Translations under genes and position numbers: made by a program
Part shown: positions 55,944 through 64,000 of the stretch, piece by piece
Numbering within the stretch: position 1 is the first letter of the stretch
Layout: each line of letters opens with the position of its first letter
DNA from: Candidatus Saccharimonadota bacterium
GTDB lineage: Bacteria > Patescibacteriota > Saccharimonadia > Saccharimonadales > Saccharimonadaceae
Direction of reading: 5' to 3'
NCBI GenBank assembly: GCA_017406405.1
Contig: JAFQYO010000016.1
Span: 1 to 64,000 of the forward strand
Length of the DNA stretch: 64,000 nt
The notes under the pieces: generated by a model
Database searches by the model: none
Seen by the model: the letters and a program-made list of their open reading frames with translations, nothing else
What the model was told of the DNA's origin: nothing

Positions 55944-56458
55944 TTTTGTTTAATTCCCTAAATGTTCGGTTTTTGTTCTTTGGAAATTTTGTTGGATTTT
56001 TTATTGTAAAACTTTTTTCAGAAAATTTTTTCTCGTTTTCATAAAAAAGTGGGGAAAAGCAGGGAAATGCGAATTTTATGGATTTTGCGTGAATTTTATG
56101 AATTTTAGCGAGGCGGCTGGTCAGTCGGCGAGTTTTATGAATTTTAGGCGGTTTTCGTGATGGTCGTGTGGTGGAATTTATCGCTTCATGGAGGCATAGT
56201 TTATAGGTTGTTTAAGGTGGAAAAACATTTGTTTTCCACCTTATAGTTGCATCATATAATATATGATAGCTTCCGGCAGAATGTTTATTTTTTGGACTCG
56301 TTTCAGTATTCCCCTCTTGGTTTATTTATTCTAGACGATAGTGTAATCGTCTTATAACCATAAGCGTAATGTCTCAAAATAGTTATTGTGCGACATTTGG
56401 AGTATGGAAAGAAACGAATGTTGGATGCCGCGGGAAAAATGATTTGGCCGAGTAAAAA
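55944..56458. other. Gene-free AT-rich stretch with repeats and hairpins
   Basis: No credible gene is seen in about 515 bases. It has an AT-rich start, then three direct repeats of about 20 bp (56071-56089, 56091-56110, 56130-56150; GAATTTTATGAATTTTAGCG type). These are followed by a hairpin AAGGTGGAAA/TTTCCACCTT (56214-56242), the palindrome ATCATATAATATATGAT (56251-56267) and AGACGAT/ATCGTCT (56333-56352). The layout recalls an iteron or protein-binding region, but no proof exists. Confidence 0.45.
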
Positions 56459-56476
56459 GGCCGAGAAGTCTCGGCC
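56459..56476 (-). terminator. Terminator of the 120-residue hypothetical gene
   Basis: GGCCGAG/CTCGGCC stem with a four-base loop; on the minus strand it is followed by CCTTTTTAC. Confidence 0.75.
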
Positions 56477-56838
56477 TAAAAGTGTTCTATCGCGTCAAGT
56501 TGCTCTTTTAGCGCTTTTATCGTTCCGTTTTTGCCCGTATCGAGGCAAAAGATAAGGATTTTTATTCTTTTGTCGATAGAGTCGCTTTGATGGAGCGTAT
56601 CGTGGCGTTCAAGTTGGATTAACTGAATAAGTGTCTCATCACATAAGACTGGGGACGGAGGAGGAATGTATGTCACCAGACGATGGATTCTCTGATGTAA
56701 GGTTGTAGGAATATAGATCCGACAATACCAGAACTCGCGCAAGGCTTTTGAGCTCGGGGTCTGATTCCAGGTACGTCTGTCCCAGAGTAGATGGTGAAGA
56801 TTCTCTTCAGTATCAGGTGCATCGTGATTTTTTCTCAT
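56476..56838 (-). CDS. Hypothetical protein, 120 aa
   Basis: No family is recognised. The protein is His-, Arg- and Ile-rich, has no membrane segment or signal peptide, and ends with a helical ALKEQLDAIEHF. A strong AAAGGGGGT site stands before the ATG and a terminator overlaps the stop, so it is likely a real single gene. Its base composition (more C and CT than its neighbours) hints at a different origin. It follows the large ATPase gene on the same strand. Confidence 0.55.
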   Translation of the reverse strand: MRKNHDAPDTEENLHHLLWDRRTWNQTPSSKALREFWYCRIYIPTTLHQRIHRLVTYIPPPSPVLCDETLIQLIQLERHDTLHQSDSIDKRIKILIFCLDTGKNGTIKALKEQLDAIEHF

Positions 56839-56910
56839 TGTCTACCCCCTTTGAAAAAATTGTCGACAGGGATATTATATGACAGATTTTATAGAGAAGA
56901 AAGCATGGGC

Positions 56911-59892
56911 TTAATGAGAAATGGAGAGGAAGCCTTCCGATGCTTCGGATTGTTCGCGGAGAGAGATAATTCCGTCACCGTTTTTATCAAGAGGGGGATT
57001 TGAGGAGTTCGATAGCTTTGGAGCGGCTAGAGAAGCTGGATTTGGGGCGACTGGTTTTGGAGAGGAGGTTGGCTGAACCTGAGCGGCTTTCCGTTCCCTT
57101 TTTTGGCGTTTTTTACGGCTTTTAGAGCGTTTTGAGGGCTTTTCTGAAGAAGAGATGATTCCCTGTTCGTTTTCGGGTTTTTCTTCTGATTTCTTCTCGG
57201 CAAATAATTTTCCAAGGTCTTTTAAGCTCGGACGGTCGGATTTTTCTTCGGCTTCAGAAGGGGAAAGTTTGAGTTTTTTGAATTGTTCTTGGGGGGTGAG
57301 CTCGCGAGGAGGTTTGTACGGTTTTTGTTCGGCTTTGAAACGAGCTGCTTCGGGTTTGTAGGACTTGGATTTTTGAATATCGGACGATTTAAACATGAAT
57401 TTCGGGGGAGCGGAATTTGTGATGATTCCCTGTTCTCCGGAGGGCTTTCCAGAGGCAGAGAGCTCGCGTTTGTATTTTTCGCTCGCTTCAATTGTCTCGC
57501 GAATTTCTGCTTCGACTTCGGAGCGAGGGCGGGAATATTGAGCGCGACTCGAGTCTATGATTTCTTCGAGGTTATCGTGAGGGGAGGCCGGGATTTGGAG
57601 GGTCGTAGCGGAGAAGGCGGGGACCTTTTCCCCGTTAATAATCATAGAGATAATGAAGTTTCGGTTGTTCATTTGGATAAGGTCGTTCGTGTCGAAAGTT
57701 GGCTCGAATTGTTTTACGAGGAGCGGAGCGTCGTCGGCGGAGACGCGGAAGGAAATGGTCGTGCCGACGTTTCCGAAGACGGCGTCGCGGACGGAATCAG
57801 TCATTTGGGCGATGTATTGGTTCGCAACGGTGAGGTTTAGGCCATATTTTCTTGCTTCGGAGAGGATGACGGCAAATGAGTCGGTTGCGAAGTTCTGGAA
57901 TTCGTCTACATAGAGGTAGAAAGGACGGCGGTCCTTTACGTCGGGGATATCAGAACGAGACATGGCGGCGAGTTGGACTTTTGTCACGAGGAAGGCGCCA
58001 AGGATACCGGCATTGTCTTCGCCGATTAAACCTTTAGATAGGTTTACTACTAGGATTTTTCCTTCGTCCATGATTTTTCTGATGTCGAAGGAGGATTTTG
58101 GCTGGCCGACGATGTTTCGGATAATTGGGTTCGCTGTGAAAGCGCCGACTTTATTCAGAACCGGGGCAATACTTTCGGTTACTTGTTTTTCGTTCCAGGT
58201 TCCAAATTCTTGTTTCCAGAATTGAAGGACGGTTACATCTTTACAATAGTCGAGAGTTTCCTTTCTGAAGTCTTTGTCGGTTAGCATCCGGGAGATGTCG
58301 AGGAGAGTGGTTTCTGGGCGGTCGAGAAGAGCAAGGAGAGTGTAACGGAGGATATGCTCAAGACGAGGACCCCAAGAATCGCCGAACATGCGTTTTAGGA
58401 CGCCGATGACTTCCGAGGAGACGTTCGGCTTGCGAGCTGGGTCGGAGAGTTCGAGAGGGTTAAAGGCGACAGGATGGGCCGTGTCGGCGGGGTTGAAATA
58501 GACGACGTCTTTTATACGGCTTTCGGGGATAAAGCGAAGGTTGTTTATTGCGAAGTCGCCGTGGGGGTCAATAATACAATAACCTTGGTTGTAGAAAATA
58601 TCGGAGAGAGCAAAGAGTTCAAGAAGGCCAGATTTTCCGGCGCCTGTTTGGCCGATGATATAGACGTGGCGAGAGCGGTCGCGACGAAGCAGACCGAACT
58701 GGTGGTTTATGCCGCGGAAATTTGTCATGCCAAAGGCGGAGATGTTTTCGTCGGTCGCGGGGTTTCCAGTCAAGAGCGGGAGCTTTGCGGGGGGTTCGGC
58801 GGTTTTTGAGTTCGCCCAGACGATGTTCGGGGTTTCGACGCTGGTGTGGGGGAGGTGATAGACGCTGGCGAGCTCGCTGATGTTTAGGATGAAGCCGTTG
58901 TCGGTGAATTGGCGGAGTTTATAAGCGTCGAGAGCTTCGGGGTTGAAGGTGCTGTTAGCGACTTTAAAACCGTTTAGGTTTGTTGAGTTGAATTGTTTAA
59001 AGGTGCCGACGAGGGCTTGCATGTTTAGCTTTGCGTTTATTTCGTCGTTCCCGAGGTAAGCTAGACGAATTTTTACTTCGTAACCGAGCTTTGTTGCTTT
59101 TTCTTCGGCTTTAGCGATGCGAGTTTTGTCGCGTTCGGAGATTTCCGAGCCAGAAGCGCCGTCGCTACCAGAAGGAGGAGTCCAGAGCGCAGCGATGAGC
59201 TCTAAAAGATATTTCATATCGAGGAAAGTCGTCGAACGGCCGATTTTCCCGGACTTTACGCGGGAAATCCAGCGGTCGGTCGTGGTTTTGTGCCAATCGT
59301 CGGCAATCGGGCGGGTCAGGATTTGAATCCAGAGTTCTTCGTGTTGGTCACTGTCGAGCTTCGCTAGAGTTCCGGTTATCCCGGCGAGTGGGTCAACTTC
59401 GAATGTATCGAAGGTTTTTATCGGGAGAGCGGAATCTTCAGTCAGAGTCAGTTCGGAGGAATAGATAATGGAGTGTTTATGGCGGTTATCGACGTAGTCG
59501 TCGTCACATTTGAAGATTTGGACGGTCGGATATTGGGAGTAAATCTGGCCTTCGACAAAGGACTGGAGGATTTTGGGGACCCAGACGTAAAAGCGAATTT
59601 GGCCGCCGGTCGAGACAATTTCAAAAGAAAGGTGTTCTTGGACGCCACCTGAGTTTTTAAGCTCGTTTTTGTCGCGGAGGATGCCATGGAGAGAAGCGAA
59701 AAGTTGTTCCGCGGCAAGTTCCTTTTTATCGTTCGTGCGAGGGATTTCGAGCATGAGAAGAACTGAGTCGACATTAAGGACCTTTAAGCGGTTTGCTTGT
59801 TTATAGTTTCGATAAGTCAGGAAGGCAAATAATCCGACGAGCGGAATCCATACAATCGGGGTTAAAATAAAATGAATAAATTGCACAAACAT
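56911..59892 (-). CDS. VirD4/TraG-like type IV secretion ATPase with C-terminal EF-hand loop
   Basis: The 993-residue protein has an N-terminal membrane helix (about 8-25), a long region before the motor, Walker A GQTGAGKS (near 414) and Walker B YLYVDEFQNFA (near 660), as in TraG/VirD4/HerA-like DNA-pumping ATPases. The C-terminal 250 residues are disordered and charged. Near 969 they end in DKNGDGIISLRE, a textbook 12-residue EF-hand calcium loop (D, N, D, S, E at ligand positions). No other secretion genes (VirB4, VirB6, relaxase) are next to it. CPR bacteria use type IV-like systems in DNA uptake or host contact; the role here is inference. Confidence 0.85.
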   Translation of the reverse strand: MFVQFIHFILTPIVWIPLVGLFAFLTYRNYKQANRLKVLNVDSVLLMLEIPRTNDKKELAAEQLFASLHGILRDKNELKNSGGVQEHLSFEIVSTGGQIRFYVWVPKILQSFVEGQIYSQYPTVQIFKCDDDYVDNRHKHSIIYSSELTLTEDSALPIKTFDTFEVDPLAGITGTLAKLDSDQHEELWIQILTRPIADDWHKTTTDRWISRVKSGKIGRSTTFLDMKYLLELIAALWTPPSGSDGASGSEISERDKTRIAKAEEKATKLGYEVKIRLAYLGNDEINAKLNMQALVGTFKQFNSTNLNGFKVANSTFNPEALDAYKLRQFTDNGFILNISELASVYHLPHTSVETPNIVWANSKTAEPPAKLPLLTGNPATDENISAFGMTNFRGINHQFGLLRRDRSRHVYIIGQTGAGKSGLLELFALSDIFYNQGYCIIDPHGDFAINNLRFIPESRIKDVVYFNPADTAHPVAFNPLELSDPARKPNVSSEVIGVLKRMFGDSWGPRLEHILRYTLLALLDRPETTLLDISRMLTDKDFRKETLDYCKDVTVLQFWKQEFGTWNEKQVTESIAPVLNKVGAFTANPIIRNIVGQPKSSFDIRKIMDEGKILVVNLSKGLIGEDNAGILGAFLVTKVQLAAMSRSDIPDVKDRRPFYLYVDEFQNFATDSFAVILSEARKYGLNLTVANQYIAQMTDSVRDAVFGNVGTTISFRVSADDAPLLVKQFEPTFDTNDLIQMNNRNFIISMIINGEKVPAFSATTLQIPASPHDNLEEIIDSSRAQYSRPRSEVEAEIRETIEASEKYKRELSASGKPSGEQGIITNSAPPKFMFKSSDIQKSKSYKPEAARFKAEQKPYKPPRELTPQEQFKKLKLSPSEAEEKSDRPSLKDLGKLFAEKKSEEKPENEQGIISSSEKPSKRSKSRKKRQKRERKAAQVQPTSSPKPVAPNPASLAAPKLSNSSNPPLDKNGDGIISLREQSEASEGFLSISH

Positions 59893-59938
59893 TAAGACTA
59901 TTTTAGCATATTTTCGATAAAAAGTCTAAAGATTATGG

Positions 59939-60979
59939 TTAATTTTTAGTAGAGACGAGACGATAGGAATTTTTGTCGACGCGTTCGAAAAGTTTTTTGT
60001 TTTGAAGATTGAGAAGAATCGTAGTTTCTTTTACTTTGCGGGATTTCAGAACCTCGGCGACGATTTCTTCTCGGGAGAGTGGACGATCGTAGCTTTTTAA
60101 GATGCCGATAATAATGTCAGAGACAGTTCCCTTTTTATAACCCCAAGTATCAAGGGCGTAAATTCCGCGACCAATCAGGACAAACCGAGGGTCTTTGATT
60201 AGTTCGTTATGGATGGCTTGGGTTGTGACGTTTTTGCGTTTGAAATTTGACTCTGCGATTGCGGTCGCAATGTCGTTAAAATGCATGGGTTGTTTTTTTG
60301 TTTCGAGGATGACGTAGATTTTGTCGCGAATGTTTTTCGGGTTTACGGTTGGCCATTTCGAGAGACCCCAGAGACCGTTAAGAGTCGAGAGGAGTTTAGA
60401 AACGGAAGCTGTTGCGGAAATTTGAGAAGGATGTTCGTAAGAAAGTTTCATATCGAGCTCGTCGAGAGTCATCGGAGCTTTGTTTGATTTTATGATGGAG
60501 ACGATTTCATCGACTTTTGCGCGGATTTGTTTTTCGTCGCCGGCATCAGAAATAGCGATAGCGCTGTTGTATTTGTCGTTTTCGGAAACAACGGTTAAGG
60601 CGGAGGAAATATCGCCGAGGAAGGTAAGACCGGCTTTTTCGGGATTTGTGGTGGAGCGACCATAAATCTTATCAGCAAGGGAGTTTACGCGGGCGACACG
60701 GCCGATTTCGGCGAGATTTCTGATGATGATTTTTTCGGCTTGGGCGAGTTCGGGGATTTTTCCTTCTCTTGCGGCAACACGGAGGCGGACAAGAATGACT
60801 TTTTCGAGTTGACGAACACGTTCGCGAGTAACGGAGAGAGTCTCACCGATTTGTTCGAGAGTTTCTTTTTGACCTTTGAGACCAAAACGTTTTTCGACGA
60901 TTTGCCGCTCACGGTCTTGTTCTATAATCTGTAGGCTGCCATTAATCGCACGAGCGATAATGTCCGCATTTTGCTCCAT
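59939..60979 (-). CDS. Sigma-70 region 4 / HARE-HTH regulator
   Basis: The 346-residue protein begins with sigma-70 region 4 (DRERQIVEKRFGLKGQKETL, then TRERVRQLEK), so it can contact the -35 box or core polymerase. The rest contains two HARE-HTH/RpoE-delta-like winged helices (about 150-225 and 226-290) and further HTH-like repeats. It lacks region 2, so it is not a complete sigma factor. This architecture recurs in CPR bacteria. A consensus promoter (61025-61053) and an AAGGAAAAACC site precede it. Confidence 0.82.
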   Translation of the reverse strand: MEQNADIIARAINGSLQIIEQDRERQIVEKRFGLKGQKETLEQIGETLSVTRERVRQLEKVILVRLRVAAREGKIPELAQAEKIIIRNLAEIGRVARVNSLADKIYGRSTTNPEKAGLTFLGDISSALTVVSENDKYNSAIAISDAGDEKQIRAKVDEIVSIIKSNKAPMTLDELDMKLSYEHPSQISATASVSKLLSTLNGLWGLSKWPTVNPKNIRDKIYVILETKKQPMHFNDIATAIAESNFKRKNVTTQAIHNELIKDPRFVLIGRGIYALDTWGYKKGTVSDIIIGILKSYDRPLSREEIVAEVLKSRKVKETTILLNLQNKKLFERVDKNSYRLVSTKN

Positions 60980-61024
60980 TGGTTTTTCCTTATTCCACCC
61001 CGTTAATATTAAAAATTTAAATAT

Positions 61025-61053
61025 ATAATATCATAAAAATTACTTTATGTCAA
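61025..61053 (-). promoter_or_regulatory. Promoter of the sigma-4/HARE gene
   Basis: On the minus strand TTGACA (61053-61048), a 17-base spacer and TATTAT (61030-61025). The leader of about 40 bases is AT-rich. Confidence 0.75.
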
Positions 61054-61164
61054 CTGGAAAAAGTTGGACTTCGTAGATTTAATAAAGGTGCTTTTAATAA
61101 AATTTATCCTAGGAATTATTGTATCACAAATTTTACAAAAAAAGCAAGAAAATTATACTTGTGT

Positions 61165-63531
61165 TTACTTTTTTGTGGTTTTCTTTACTGATTTTTTTGA
61201 TTTGACGGATGATTTTGATGATTTTTTTGTGGAAGATTTTTTGGTTGTCTTTTTTATAGCATCAGAACCAGGAAGAGCACGAGTTCCGAATTTTTCAAGA
61301 AGCATTTCTTCGGCTTTTTTCTTTGTGATTTTTTTCGCATCGAGGTCTTTAGGGATTTTCAAGTTGTTTCGGCGGCCGAGGCCTTTTATGTATGGGCCGT
61401 ACGCACCGTCTAGAATCATGATTCCGTTTCCGAAGTCTTTAATGACAGATTTAAGTTTCTTTTCGTAAAATTCGTTCGCGGTCGAAAAATCGATTTTATA
61501 GGGGTCTTGACCCTTTATTGAGATGTTGTATTTTCCTGCTTTTAGGTAAGGGCCGAAGGGTCCGGCGGCGGCGATGAGTTCGGTCCCGTCTTTTGCTTTT
61601 CCGAGCGAACGGGGGAGGGAGGGGAGAGAAAGCTGTTTTAAAGCTTCTTCGAGCGTTATTTCTTTGACGGTTTTTCCTTTCGGGAGTGGAGCAAAGCGGG
61701 GTTTTTCGCCAGATTCTTTTTCGTTTTCGCCGAGCTGGATAAAACCACCGTTTTTACCGATTTTTGCATAAACCTTTTTTCCGGTTTTCGGGTCGATTCC
61801 GAGCTCGGTTGCGGAATTGTATCGTTCGAGGAAGGCGGAGTGGTCGATGAGTTCGGAAAATGGAGTATAAAAATCTCGGAGCATTTTTATACGGTCGAGT
61901 TTCCTCTCGGCGATAAGGTCTAGTTTTTGTTCGACGTCGGCGGTGAAGCCATAGTCAACGATTTGGTCGAAGTTGTCGGTGAGAAAATCCGAGACTAGCT
62001 CGCCGACGGGCGTAGGAATGAGTTTTCCTTTTGTTGCGCCGGCTTTTTCGGAAACGACTTCGCGGGAAATAGAAGAATTTTCGAGTTTAAGCTCGATTAC
62101 GTCGCGTTTTATTCCTTCACCTTCGCCTTTTTTGACGTAGCCACGGGATTGGATTGCGGACATAATCGAGGCATAGGTAGATGGACGGCCGATTCCCAGC
62201 TCTTCGAGCTTTTTTACGAGGGAGCCTTCGGTGTAGCGAGCAGGGGGTTTTGAGAAGGTTTGGCGAGCGGTAATAGAAGATGCGAGGACTTTGTCGCCGA
62301 TTTCGAGCGCAGGGAGTTCGAGGTCTTTCGACTTTCCGTAAACTTTTAAGAAGCCATCAAAGATAACGACTTCGCCACGCGCGACGAATATGTTTTTAGG
62401 CGCGGTGCTTGGAGTGAGAAAAATGGTGGTTTTTGCGACTTTTGCGTTTGACATTTGAGTCGCAATGGTGCGAGTCCGGATAAGATGATAGAGACGACGT
62501 TCGAAGTCGTTTGCACCGGCGGTTTCGACTTCAATATGGGTCGGGCGAATTGCTTCGTGAGCTTCTTGAGCGCCGGCAGATTTGGTTTTAAAATGACGGA
62601 CTCGAAGGTATTTTTCGCCGAAATTGGATTTTATATAGGCGGAAATTGCGGTAAGGGCTTGGGTCGAGAGGTTTAAGGAATCTGTACGGTGGTAAGTAAT
62701 ATGGCCGGCTTGATAAAGACCTTGTGCCGCGCGCATGGTTGTCGAAGACGAAAAACCGAGACGGGCGTTTGCTTCGATTTGGAGAGCGGCGGTGGCGAAC
62801 GGGACGGGATTAGCCTTGTCGGCTTCAGAGCGGTCGACGGCAGAGACTTGATAAGACGCAGTTTTTAAGGAAGCCAGAAGGTCTTTTGCTTCGGCTTCGG
62901 ACGAGGGGGAGTTTTTTTCTAAGACTCCTTGAAAATGAGTGTCGTCTTTTGAAACGAAGTCGCCAGCGACTTTAAAGTTGAACTTTTCGCCAAAGTTTTT
63001 TATTTCACGTTCTTTTTCAACAACCAGACGCAGGGCGGGGGATTGGACGCGTCCGGCAGAAATGGCACCAGGGACTTTTCGGCGGACGATGCCAGAGAGG
63101 TCGAAGCCAACAAGCATATCGAGGGTTTGGCGGGCTTGTTGAGACGAGACCATTGACATATCGACGGTGCGAGGATTTTTTATCGCGGTTTCGAGAGCGG
63201 GTTTGGTGATTTCGTGGAAGGTGATTCGATGGGTCGATTTCGGGAGTTTAAGCACTTCGAGAAGATGCCAAGAGATAGATTCGCCTTCGCGGTCTTCGTC
63301 AGTCGCAAGCCAGATGACATCGGCGGATTTGGTCGCTTTTTTAAGTTCGGCGACGACTTTTTTGTGGCCAGGGTCGATTTCGTAGGTAACAGCAAAATCG
63401 TTTTTTACGTCGACTTTTGTGTCCTTTCGGATGTGCCCAACAGAAGAAAGAACTCGAAAGTCTTTTCCGAGATATTTTTCGATTGTTTTTGCTTTTGCGG
63501 GAGACTCGACGATAACTAGGTTTTTTGGCAT
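61165..63531 (-). CDS. topA: DNA topoisomerase I (type IA)
   Basis: The 788-residue protein has the Toprim start LVIVESPAKAKTIEKYLG, DEDREGE, and the active-site Tyr in ITYHRTDSLNLS (near 280). Two or three C-terminal repeat domains follow (YGPYIKGLGRRNNLKIP) and a Lys/Ser/Thr-rich tail (last 35 residues). It relaxes negative supercoils. The tail, rich in KKTTKKSS, would hold DNA. It follows pth by four bases on the same strand. Confidence 0.96.
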   Translation of the reverse strand: MPKNLVIVESPAKAKTIEKYLGKDFRVLSSVGHIRKDTKVDVKNDFAVTYEIDPGHKKVVAELKKATKSADVIWLATDEDREGESISWHLLEVLKLPKSTHRITFHEITKPALETAIKNPRTVDMSMVSSQQARQTLDMLVGFDLSGIVRRKVPGAISAGRVQSPALRLVVEKEREIKNFGEKFNFKVAGDFVSKDDTHFQGVLEKNSPSSEAEAKDLLASLKTASYQVSAVDRSEADKANPVPFATAALQIEANARLGFSSSTTMRAAQGLYQAGHITYHRTDSLNLSTQALTAISAYIKSNFGEKYLRVRHFKTKSAGAQEAHEAIRPTHIEVETAGANDFERRLYHLIRTRTIATQMSNAKVAKTTIFLTPSTAPKNIFVARGEVVIFDGFLKVYGKSKDLELPALEIGDKVLASSITARQTFSKPPARYTEGSLVKKLEELGIGRPSTYASIMSAIQSRGYVKKGEGEGIKRDVIELKLENSSISREVVSEKAGATKGKLIPTPVGELVSDFLTDNFDQIVDYGFTADVEQKLDLIAERKLDRIKMLRDFYTPFSELIDHSAFLERYNSATELGIDPKTGKKVYAKIGKNGGFIQLGENEKESGEKPRFAPLPKGKTVKEITLEEALKQLSLPSLPRSLGKAKDGTELIAAAGPFGPYLKAGKYNISIKGQDPYKIDFSTANEFYEKKLKSVIKDFGNGIMILDGAYGPYIKGLGRRNNLKIPKDLDAKKITKKKAEEMLLEKFGTRALPGSDAIKKTTKKSSTKKSSKSSVKSKKSVKKTTKK

Positions 63532-63535
63532 AGTT

Positions 63536-64000
63536 TTATTTTAGCATGGTTGTCAAGCGGTTTAGGACTTCGGGGAGTTTTTCTTTTTCGGCGGGAGTGA
63601 ATTTCGAGAGAACAAAATCGACATCTCCGATTTTTTTCCGAAGTTCGTCGTTCCCTGTCCCAAGGCGAAGACGAGGAAATGTGTCGGTTCCGAGGGAGGA
63701 GATGACGGATTTCAGGCCGTTGTTCCCTCCGGAGGAGCCTTTTTTGCGCGAGCGAAATGTTCCGAACGGGAGGTTAAAATCGTCGCAGATACAGAGGATA
63801 TTTTCGGACGGGATTTTATAAAAGTTTTTCCATGCCAGAACGGAATCGCCGATGTTGTTATAAAAAGTTTGGGGTTTTATATATATAATATTGTCGATTT
63901 TCTTATAGATTGAGTTGTATTTTTCGTGGGGCTCCCAAGAATAGTTATTTAGCTTAAAAAAGAAGTCGAGTGCAAGGAACCCGAAATTGTGGCGAGTGAA
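63536..64000 (-). CDS. pth: Peptidyl-tRNA hydrolase (5' end outside the window)
   Basis: The visible 154 residues start FTRHNFGFLALDFF, where the catalytic His and Asn of Pth lie, and include KPQTFYNNIGDSV and ICDDFNLPFGTFR. They continue with GSSGGNNGLKSVISSLG and RLRLGTGND, all family motifs. The first 15-20 residues lie beyond 64000. Pth recycles peptidyl-tRNA released from stalled ribosomes. The stop TAA is at 63538-63536, four bases before topA. Confidence 0.95.
   Translation of the reverse strand, partial: FTRHNFGFLALDFFFKLNNYSWEPHEKYNSIYKKIDNIIYIKPQTFYNNIGDSVLAWKNFYKIPSENILCICDDFNLPFGTFRSRKKGSSGGNNGLKSVISSLGTDTFPRLRLGTGNDELRKKIGDVDFVLSKFTPAEKEKLPEVLNRLTTMLK

Noticed and set aside
1-64000. 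Recoding of TGA as glycine (SR1/Gracilibacteria code)
   Set aside because: TGA ends conserved proteins at expected lengths (for example rnhA at 36640), and conserved genes read through with the standard bacterial code.

Overview
The window looks like a chromosome segment of a candidate phyla radiation (Patescibacteria) bacterium. A Saccharibacteria-like member is my best guess, from gene content and protein style; this was not tested against a database. Supporting signs are minimal lengths of informational proteins, no biosynthetic pathways, a KGG-repeat protein, small acidic CPR-type hypotheticals, a sigma-4/HARE-HTH regulator, and many genes whose -10 box (TATAAT) sits only 6-9 bases before the ATG. 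TGA is used as a stop, so this is not the UGA=Gly lineages.

Layout. 1-316: 3' end of a 16S rRNA gene closed by its own terminator, with no 23S gene after it. 363-5900: TrmH-type methylase, polysaccharide deacetylase, tRNA-Ile/tRNA-Ala on the minus strand with a broken tRNA between them, KGG protein, MazG, a zinc peptidase, a ROK protein, a ribosomal S1-like protein with a leader hairpin, and tRNA-Asn. 5954-12147: RecQ helicase with an added nuclease-like N-terminus, IF-2, and a probable non-coding RNA. 12202-26362: dprA, fmt-def-priA, recJ, rpsU, adk, map, ftsA-ftsZ, a cysteine-free nrdR, and ileS. 26359-27749: cassette array A. 27918-32588: surface-protein operon ending in an LPETG protein. 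32650-37173: rplU, parA-parB, relA, rnhA, a CYTH protein. 37277-39190: a diversity-generating retroelement (DGR) module, made of a MutS/Avd-like accessory protein and a reverse transcriptase. 39228-45470: XRE-MurA fusion, uvrD, a KwaB-like/membrane pair. 45924-53411: reduced dcw cluster (rsmH, ftsL, ftsI, mraY, ftsW, murG, ftsQ) with a tiny ORF and a structured leader. 54129-55544: cassette array B. 55590-64000: small membrane protein, hypothetical, VirD4/TraG-like ATPase with a C-terminal EF-hand loop, sigma-4/HARE regulator, topA, partial pth.

The most interesting system is the DGR and the two arrays. Each array holds six tandem minus-strand cassettes of about 207-213 bp. They encode only the C-terminal, lectin-like variable part of a DGR target protein (about 70 aa), with no start, signal peptide or N-terminal domain, and are mostly out of frame with one another. 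Variation is concentrated in the first two bases of codons ending in C (AAC, GGC, TAC, GAC, CGC, CTC and so on), the signature of adenine-templated mutagenic retrohoming. All cassettes begin at the same base, and the start and end carry a near-identical 11-bp direct repeat. No all-adenine template repeat and no full-length target gene were seen in the window. The arrays therefore look like banks of diversified, silent cassettes served by the reverse transcriptase at 38072-39190, possibly exchanged by recombination with an expressed copy elsewhere.
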